In this document: positions 59,420 to 64,000 of the stretch, piece after piece | How the letters are laid out: the number at the start of each line of letters is the position of its first letter | How positions within the stretch are numbered: the stretch's first letter is position 1 | Assembly: GCA_036841525.1 (NCBI GenBank) | Contig: DAITVZ010000002.1 | Span: forward strand, 62,001 to 126,000 | Length of the DNA: 64,000 nt | From: JAAYEA01 sp012689325 | Lineage (GTDB): Bacteria > Chloroflexota > Anaerolineae > JAAYEA01 | Direction: 5' to 3' | Made by a program: the position numbers and the translations under genes | Notes under the pieces: model-generated | What the model saw: only the letters and a program-made list of their open reading frames with translations | What the model was told of the DNA's origin: nothing | Databases searched by the model: none

Positions 59420-61582
59420 ATGCCCGACGAGATCTCCGCGCCCATCGACAGGCGCCGTTTGGTGACCCGCCACAACCCCACGGTGCGACAGCCAACGCCG
59501 CTCTCGCCGCTCACCGTGGGCAACGGCGAGTTCGCCTTCACCGCCGATATCACCGGGCTACAGACCTTCCCTGGCTTCTACGAGACGGGAGGAGACCCCG
59601 CGCTCCCCGGCGTGATCCCCCTGGGCACCCAGGCGCAGTGGGGCTGGCACTCCTTCCCCAACCTGCATGGCTTCCACCAGGAGCAGGCGTTTCGCTATTA
59701 CGACACCTATGGCCGCCCGGCGCCCTACCCGGTCAGCCCCAGCCCGCACGGCCCGGCAGCGGCCTGGTCGGCGCGCGACCCCGCGCAGCCCGACCGGCGC
59801 GTGGACCCCGTCGCCGTTGATTGGCTCCGCGCCAACCCCCACCGGCTCGACCTGGGGCGGTTGGGCCTGGTCCTGCGCCACGTCGACGGCGCGCCGGTGG
59901 CGCTCCCCGAGCTCGGCGATCCGCACCAGACCCTCGACCTCTGGACCGGCACGCTGATCAGCCGCTTCTCCGTGGATGGCGAGCCCGTCCTGGTCCACAC
60001 CTGGGTTCACCCGGCGCTGGACCTGGTGGCCGTCCGCGTCGAGTCGTTGCTCCTCGCCAGCGGCCGGATCAGCCTATCGCTTGCTTTTCCGTACGGCTCC
60101 GCCACCCACACGGGCTCCGGTGGCGACTGGAATGCGCCGGAACGGCATCAGACGCAGCCCTCGCAGCACGGGCCGCGGCGCGCCGACCTGCTGCGCACCC
60201 TGGACGCGGACCGCTACCATGTGGCCGTGGCCTGGTCGCCTGAAGGAGCGCTTCAGGAGGTCGGACCGCACTCGTTTGTGGTCATGCCTGGGGCTGGGCA
60301 AAAGGCGATCGAGTGCGCCGTGGCGTTCTCCCAAGGGCCCCTCGGGGACTTGCCCACAGTGGCCGAGACCGCGAGCGCCTGCCGGGCGCACTGGGAGCGC
60401 TTCTGGAGCGCCGGCGGCGCCATCGACCTTTCCGGCAGCGCCGACCCGCGTGCCGCCGAGCTGGAGCGCCGGATCGTCCTCTCCCAGTACCTGACCGCGA
60501 TCCAATGCGCCGGGTCGCTGCCGCCCCAGGAGACGGGCCTGACCTTCAATAGCTGGTACGGCAAGTTCCACCTGGAGATGCATTGGTGGCACGCGGCTCA
60601 CTTTGCCCTGTGGGGTCGCGCCGAGCTGCTGGAGAGAAGCCTTGGCTACTATGACCGCATCCTCCCCGGCGCGCAAGAGACGGCGCGCCGCCAGGGCTAC
60701 ACCGGAGCGCGCTGGCCCAAGATGGTCGGCCCGGATGGGCTGGACTCGCCCTCGCCCATCGGGCCGTTCCTGATCTGGCAGCAGCCGCACCCCATCTATT
60801 ACGCCGAGTTGCTCTATCGGCTGCGCGGCGACCGGCAGACGCTAGAGCGGTACCGCGCCATCGTGCTCGAGACCGCCGAGTTCATGTCTTCCTTCGCCGT
60901 GTGGATCGAGAGCGCGGGCTGCTACCGCTTGGGCCCGCCGCTGATCCCCGCCCAGGAGACCTATCGCGCCGAGGAGACCTGGGACCCCACCTTTGAGCTG
61001 GAGTATTGGTCCTGGGGACTGGCGACCGCGCAGTCCTGGCGAGAGCGCCTCGGGCTGGCCCGCGACGAGCGCTGGGACCACGTCCTGCGCCACCTTCCGC
61101 CGCTCCCCATGGCCGGCGGCATGTACGTCAACGCCGGCTCCCACCCGCACACCTTCACCGACAAGAGCCAGCGCAACGATCACCCCTCGCTGCTCGGCGC
61201 GCTGGGCATCCTGCCCGGGGCCCTGGCCGATCGCGAGACCATGCGCCGCACGCTGCATCGCGTGCTGGAAACCTGGCGCTGGCAGGACAAGACCTGGGGC
61301 TGGGACTATCCCATGACCGCCATGACCGCGGCCCGCGTCGGCGAGCCAGGGCTGGCAGTGGACGCCCTGCTTTCGCCCAACCCGCGCAACACCTACCTGC
61401 CCAACGGGCACAACTATAACCGTGAGGGCCTGACCATCTACCTGCCCGGCAACGGCGGGCTGCTCATGGCGGCCGCCATGATGGCCGCGGGATGGGATGG
61501 CGCGCCGGAGGTCAACGCCCCTGGCTTTCCGCAGGATGGCTCGTGGAGCGTGCGCTGGGAGGGGCTGCAACGGATGCCGTAA
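59420..61582 (+). CDS. Glycoside hydrolase-like (alpha/alpha)6-barrel protein
   Basis: 720 residues. The N-terminal beta-sandwich (about 30-290) starts with HNPTVRQPTPLSPLTVGNGEFAFTADITGLQTFP, and the helical barrel contains TFNSWYGKFHLEMHWWHAAHFALWGRAELLERSLGYY, IYYAELLYRL and ETYRAEETWDPTFELEYW. The mix of a beta domain and a W-x-K-x-x-x-E-M-x-x-W motif resembles GH65/GH95-like enzymes; an acidic pair (E, D in EETWDP and MHWW area) could be catalytic. RBS AGGAGG precedes the ATG. Not enough conservation is visible for a definite GH family or substrate. First of a block leading to a GH4 gene. Confidence 0.7.
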   Translation: MPDEISAPIDRRRLVTRHNPTVRQPTPLSPLTVGNGEFAFTADITGLQTFPGFYETGGDPALPGVIPLGTQAQWGWHSFPNLHGFHQEQAFRYYDTYGRPAPYPVSPSPHGPAAAWSARDPAQPDRRVDPVAVDWLRANPHRLDLGRLGLVLRHVDGAPVALPELGDPHQTLDLWTGTLISRFSVDGEPVLVHTWVHPALDLVAVRVESLLLASGRISLSLAFPYGSATHTGSGGDWNAPERHQTQPSQHGPRRADLLRTLDADRYHVAVAWSPEGALQEVGPHSFVVMPGAGQKAIECAVAFSQGPLGDLPTVAETASACRAHWERFWSAGGAIDLSGSADPRAAELERRIVLSQYLTAIQCAGSLPPQETGLTFNSWYGKFHLEMHWWHAAHFALWGRAELLERSLGYYDRILPGAQETARRQGYTGARWPKMVGPDGLDSPSPIGPFLIWQQPHPIYYAELLYRLRGDRQTLERYRAIVLETAEFMSSFAVWIESAGCYRLGPPLIPAQETYRAEETWDPTFELEYWSWGLATAQSWRERLGLARDERWDHVLRHLPPLPMAGGMYVNAGSHPHTFTDKSQRNDHPSLLGALGILPGALADRETMRRTLHRVLETWRWQDKTWGWDYPMTAMTAARVGEPGLAVDALLSPNPRNTYLPNGHNYNREGLTIYLPGNGGLLMAAAMMAAGWDGAPEVNAPGFPQDGSWSVRWEGLQRMP

Positions 61583-61594
61583 GGAGGTGTATCG

Positions 61595-62098
61595 TTGACC
61601 GACACCTACTATCGCGAGAGGATGGCGCGCCGCAACCGGCAGATGGCGCTCATCTTGGGCCTGCTCCTGTTGCCCGTTATCGTCTATCTAGTAGGACGCG
61701 CACTGTATTATGACAACTGCACTGGCGGGTTCGACCGATCCCCGGAGGCGGTCGTTCGCAGCCTGCTCGGGCTGGTCGGCCAGGGTGACCGCGACGCGCT
61801 CACCCGCTGCTGGGACAATCGCGCTTACTATGATCTCGGGGCGGGCTGCTCGGAGATCTGCCTGCAACGGGTGCTGGGCACCCCCTATGAGGTCGTCGAA
61901 GTTCACGTGGGCGAGCCGGCGCGCACCGAGGCGGGGCGGCACAACCTAGCCGTCGGCGTCACCGTCGCCTGCCCCGGCGGCCAGCGCCAGACCGGCGAGG
62001 CGACGCTGGACACCGTGGGCGCCAACTTGCCCTGGCGCCACTGGAAAGTGATCTACAGCACCCTGGGCGGCAGCATCGGCCAGCTCTGGTGCAAATAG
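61595..62098 (+). CDS. Uncharacterised membrane-anchored protein
   Basis: 167 residues; TTG start with AAGGAGG 8 nt upstream. One N-terminal transmembrane helix (ALILGLLLLPVIVYLVG), then an extracytoplasmic domain with the cysteines CTGG, CSEIC and the C-terminal QLWCK, and a small beta-rich segment (RHWKVIYSTLGG) that resembles domains found after nuclear-transport-factor-2-like folds. I do not recognise a family. A TPR gene follows 15 bp downstream, so the two are probably co-expressed. Confidence 0.55.
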   Translation: MTDTYYRERMARRNRQMALILGLLLLPVIVYLVGRALYYDNCTGGFDRSPEAVVRSLLGLVGQGDRDALTRCWDNRAYYDLGAGCSEICLQRVLGTPYEVVEVHVGEPARTEAGRHNLAVGVTVACPGGQRQTGEATLDTVGANLPWRHWKVIYSTLGGSIGQLWCK

Positions 62099-62113
62099 GA
62101 AGCGCGAGCGCAC

Positions 62114-62815
62114 ATGGACGAAGAGATCATTCTGCGGATCATTCGCACTGCCCTATCGCTGGCCATCGTCTACTTTTCGGTGAAAAAGGTCGCCGCGCTG
62201 GCCGGCAACAGCCGGACAGGCGACGGGCGCGCCCAGAGAGGGATGGCAGCCTATGTGCGCAAGGACTATGTGACCGCGGCGGAGGAGCTCCGCCAGGCGA
62301 CCATCCTCGGAGTGAAACAGATCAAGCGAGAGGACGTTTACACCGTCCTCGGCAAGGCGGAGCGGGCGCTGGGGCAGCGGGAGCGGGCCATTGCTTCCTT
62401 TGAGAAAGCGCTCAGCATCAACCCCGGGCACGTGTCGGGCTGGCTGCAACTTGGCCTGCTCCACGATGCCGAGGGCAAAGTGGAGGAAGCGGAAGCGTGC
62501 TACCGGAAGGCCCTGGCCGCCGAGCCCCAGTCCGCCGAGGCGTACAACAACCTGGGAGCTCTATACATCCACGGTGACGAGCCGGAGCGCGCCATCGGGC
62601 ACCTTCAGCGGGCCGTGGCGCTCGATCCGCGCCTGGCCGTGGCCCACGGCAACCTGGCCGCCGCTTACGCCATGGCCGGGAGACCTGCCGAGGCCGACGC
62701 AGAAGTCCAGTTGGCCATTCGCCGCGGATATGACGACCCGGACGTGCTGCGCGAGTACGTGGGGAACCTAAAAAGCCTACAGGGGACGACCGCGCCCCCG
62801 TCAACCGGCGACTGA
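62114..62815 (+). CDS. Membrane-anchored TPR protein
   Basis: 233 residues. An N-terminal helix (TALSLAIVYFSVKKVA) is followed by about four tetratricopeptide repeats: EDVYTVLGKAERALGQRERAIASFEKALSINPG, VSGWLQLGLLHDAEGKVEEAEACYRKALAAEPQ, AEAYNNLGALYIHGDEPERAIGHLQRAVALDPR and LAVAHGNLAAAYAMAGRPAEADAEVQLAIRRG. A scaffold for protein interactions, probably working with the membrane protein just upstream. Stop is followed by GGAG of the isomerase gene. Confidence 0.8.
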   Translation: MDEEIILRIIRTALSLAIVYFSVKKVAALAGNSRTGDGRAQRGMAAYVRKDYVTAAEELRQATILGVKQIKREDVYTVLGKAERALGQRERAIASFEKALSINPGHVSGWLQLGLLHDAEGKVEEAEACYRKALAAEPQSAEAYNNLGALYIHGDEPERAIGHLQRAVALDPRLAVAHGNLAAAYAMAGRPAEADAEVQLAIRRGYDDPDVLREYVGNLKSLQGTTAPPSTGD

Positions 62816-62827
62816 AAGGAGTCCGTC

Positions 62828-63640
62828 TTGTACCAACCCAAACTCGGTGTCTCCCTGCACGGTATCTCGAGCGAGATCGACGACACCCTCCAGGAAGCCC
62901 TCCGCGCCTCCCGCATCGCCACCGTGGAGGTCATGGCGCGCTTTTTTGAAGAAGGCGGCCGCGCCAAGATGGCCGTCCTGGACCGGATGCTGGAGCGCTG
63001 CGGCGTGCGTCCCATGACCATCCACGCGCTTTTCGGCAAAGGGTACGACTTTTCGGTGCTGGACCCCACGGAACGGGCGCAGGCGCTAACCCACACCGAC
63101 CTCGCCCTGGACGCCGCCATCGCCCTCGGCGCGCCGATGATCGTCATGCACTCGAGCGCCGAGCCCGTGCTGCCCGAGGAGCGGGCGCAGCGCACCGCCC
63201 TGGCTCAGCGAGCCTTGGCCGAGGTCGGCGAGCGCTGCCGCAAGGCGGGCAAGCGCATCGCCATCGAGCTGCTGCCCCGCACCTGTCTGGGCAATACCGT
63301 CGAGGATCTCTTCACCATCCTCGAGCCGCTGGACCCTCAGGTCTTTGGCGTCTGCCTGGACACCAACCATCTGATGAATCGCTACGCTACCCTTCCCGAC
63401 GTGGTCCGCCAGCTCGGCGCCCGCCTCTGGACACTGCACATGTCCGACTATGACGGCATCGACGAAAAGCACGAGATGCCCGGCAAGGGCGTGCTCGATT
63501 GGCGCGGCTTTGTGGCCGCGCTGGCCGAGATCGGGTACACGGGGCCATTCAACTATGAGGCCAAGATCGACGGCGCGACGCCCCAAGAGAGGGTCGCGAC
63601 GCTCCAGCGCAACTTTGACTGGCTCAGCGCCCTCGCCTGA
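62828..63640 (+). CDS. Sugar phosphate isomerase/epimerase family TIM barrel
   Basis: 270 residues; TTG start with AAAGGAG 7 nt upstream. Metal strands: RIAIELLPRTCLGN (Glu), VCLDTNHLM (Asp, His), LHMSDYDGIDEKHEMPGKGVLDW (His, and typical loop), YEAKIDG (Glu). This matches the complete divalent-metal set of xylose-isomerase-like epimerases. Followed by a GH4 glycosidase start within 45 bp, so it may act on the released sugar. Confidence 0.83.
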   Translation: MYQPKLGVSLHGISSEIDDTLQEALRASRIATVEVMARFFEEGGRAKMAVLDRMLERCGVRPMTIHALFGKGYDFSVLDPTERAQALTHTDLALDAAIALGAPMIVMHSSAEPVLPEERAQRTALAQRALAEVGERCRKAGKRIAIELLPRTCLGNTVEDLFTILEPLDPQVFGVCLDTNHLMNRYATLPDVVRQLGARLWTLHMSDYDGIDEKHEMPGKGVLDWRGFVAALAEIGYTGPFNYEAKIDGATPQERVATLQRNFDWLSALA

Positions 63641-63684
63641 GGCGCGCCAACTAGTCCACTAATCCATTTGGAGGAAATTCACAG

Positions 63685-64000
63685 ATGCCAAAGATCACCT
63701 TTATGGGCGCGGGCAGCACCATCTTTGCCAAGAACGTGCTGGGCGATAGCATGCTCACCGATTCGCTGCGCGACGCGCACATCGCGCTCTATGACATCGA
63801 CGGGCAGCGCCTGCAAGAGTCCAAGATGATGATGGACGTGCTGAACCGCAACATCAACGCCGGTCGCGCCACCATCACCGGCCACCTCGGAGTCGAGAAC
63901 CGCAAGGAGGCGCTGCGCGGGGCCAACTATGTGGTGAACGCCATCCAGGTGGGCGGCTACGAGCCCGCCACCGTCATCGACTTTGAGGTCCCGAAAAAGT
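63685..64000 (+). CDS. NAD-dependent glycosidase of family GH4 (alpha-galactosidase-like), 5' part
   Basis: The gene runs off the window after 105 codons. KITFMGAGSTIFAKNVLGD is the NAD-binding GAGS loop of GH4 enzymes (MelA type), followed by ALYDIDGQRLQESKMMMDVLNR and GANYVVNAIQVGGYEPATVIDFEVPKK, matching the strand with the N and G-G-x-E segment. ATG with GGAGG 8 nt upstream. Family members use NAD+ and Mn2+ to cleave alpha- or beta-galactosides or glucosides; the residues that discriminate are beyond the window end. Confidence 0.88.
   Translation, partial: MPKITFMGAGSTIFAKNVLGDSMLTDSLRDAHIALYDIDGQRLQESKMMMDVLNRNINAGRATITGHLGVENRKEALRGANYVVNAIQVGGYEPATVIDFEVPKK

Overview
The window is GC-rich bacterial DNA with very high coding density, tight operons, many GTG and TTG starts with good Shine-Dalgarno sequences, and sigma70-type promoters (TTGnnn, 16-18 bp, TATAAT-like). 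The gene content fits an anaerobic or facultative heterotroph. It includes expanded families of sugar-phosphate-isomerase TIM barrels, arylsulfatase-like enzymes and uroporphyrinogen-decarboxylase-like (UroD) methyltransferases, plus an aldehyde:ferredoxin oxidoreductase, selenium metabolism, a RIO-type kinase and heterodimeric ABC exporters. This repertoire resembles Chloroflexota (Anaerolineae-like) genomes. That placement is inference; no marker gene here proves it.

Layout. 1-8.2 kb (mostly +): the end of a glycerophosphodiesterase, two sulfatases, a Fpg/Nei DNA glycosylase, three TIM-barrel isomerases, a methyltransferase and tRNA-Arg(UCG). 8.2-10.6 kb (-): a hybrid histidine kinase that has lost its key catalytic residues, and a NIF3-like protein. 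10.8-13.3 kb (-): a sulfur-relay operon (tandem NifX-like, TusD, TusC, TusB, TusA, DsrE2-like) behind a strong promoter that carries an ATACCC/GGGTAT palindrome at its start site. 13.4-17.6 kb (+): MarR regulator plus a heterodimeric ABC exporter. 17.7-23.1 kb (-): nitroreductase, APH(3')-like kinase, methyltransferase, UroD-like protein, sulfatase, UDG-like protein. 23.2-29.8 kb (-): RIO kinase, a second heterodimeric ABC exporter, and RsgA preceded by a leader that looks like an attenuator with a 30-codon ORF. 29.9-34.1 kb: ZIP transporter and three UroD-like genes transcribed from divergent overlapping promoters.

34.2-39.0 kb (-): the most notable unit, a selenium operon yedE - tusA-like - cysteine desulfurase - DUF3343 - yedF - selD. 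Its selD reads through an in-frame TGA at codon 17 with a SECIS-like hairpin just downstream, so SelD is itself a selenoprotein. The operon has a leader of about 270 nt. 39.1-48.1 kb (+): UroD-like, TIM barrel, Gfo/Idh oxidoreductase, DUF362 Fe-S protein, an unknown helical protein, an SDR epimerase, a split transketolase and an ADP-ribosylglycohydrolase. 48.1-55.1 kb (-): aldehyde:ferredoxin oxidoreductase, iron alcohol dehydrogenase, SCP2 protein, a secreted NHL-repeat propeller and a nitrilase-family hydrolase. 55.2-64 kb (+): a membrane glycosyltransferase, flavin reductase-like protein, tyrosine phenol-lyase, an alpha/alpha-barrel glycosidase-like protein, two small membrane-associated proteins (one with TPRs), a TIM barrel and the start of a GH4 glycosidase.

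Two themes connect the genes. One is carrier-protein sulfur and selenium trafficking: two separate TusA/DsrE-type relays, one for selenium ending in SelD, one of unknown target with NifX-like proteins. The other is breakdown of sulfated and methylated carbohydrates by sulfatases, isomerases, oxidoreductases, glycosidases and UroD-like methyltransferases.
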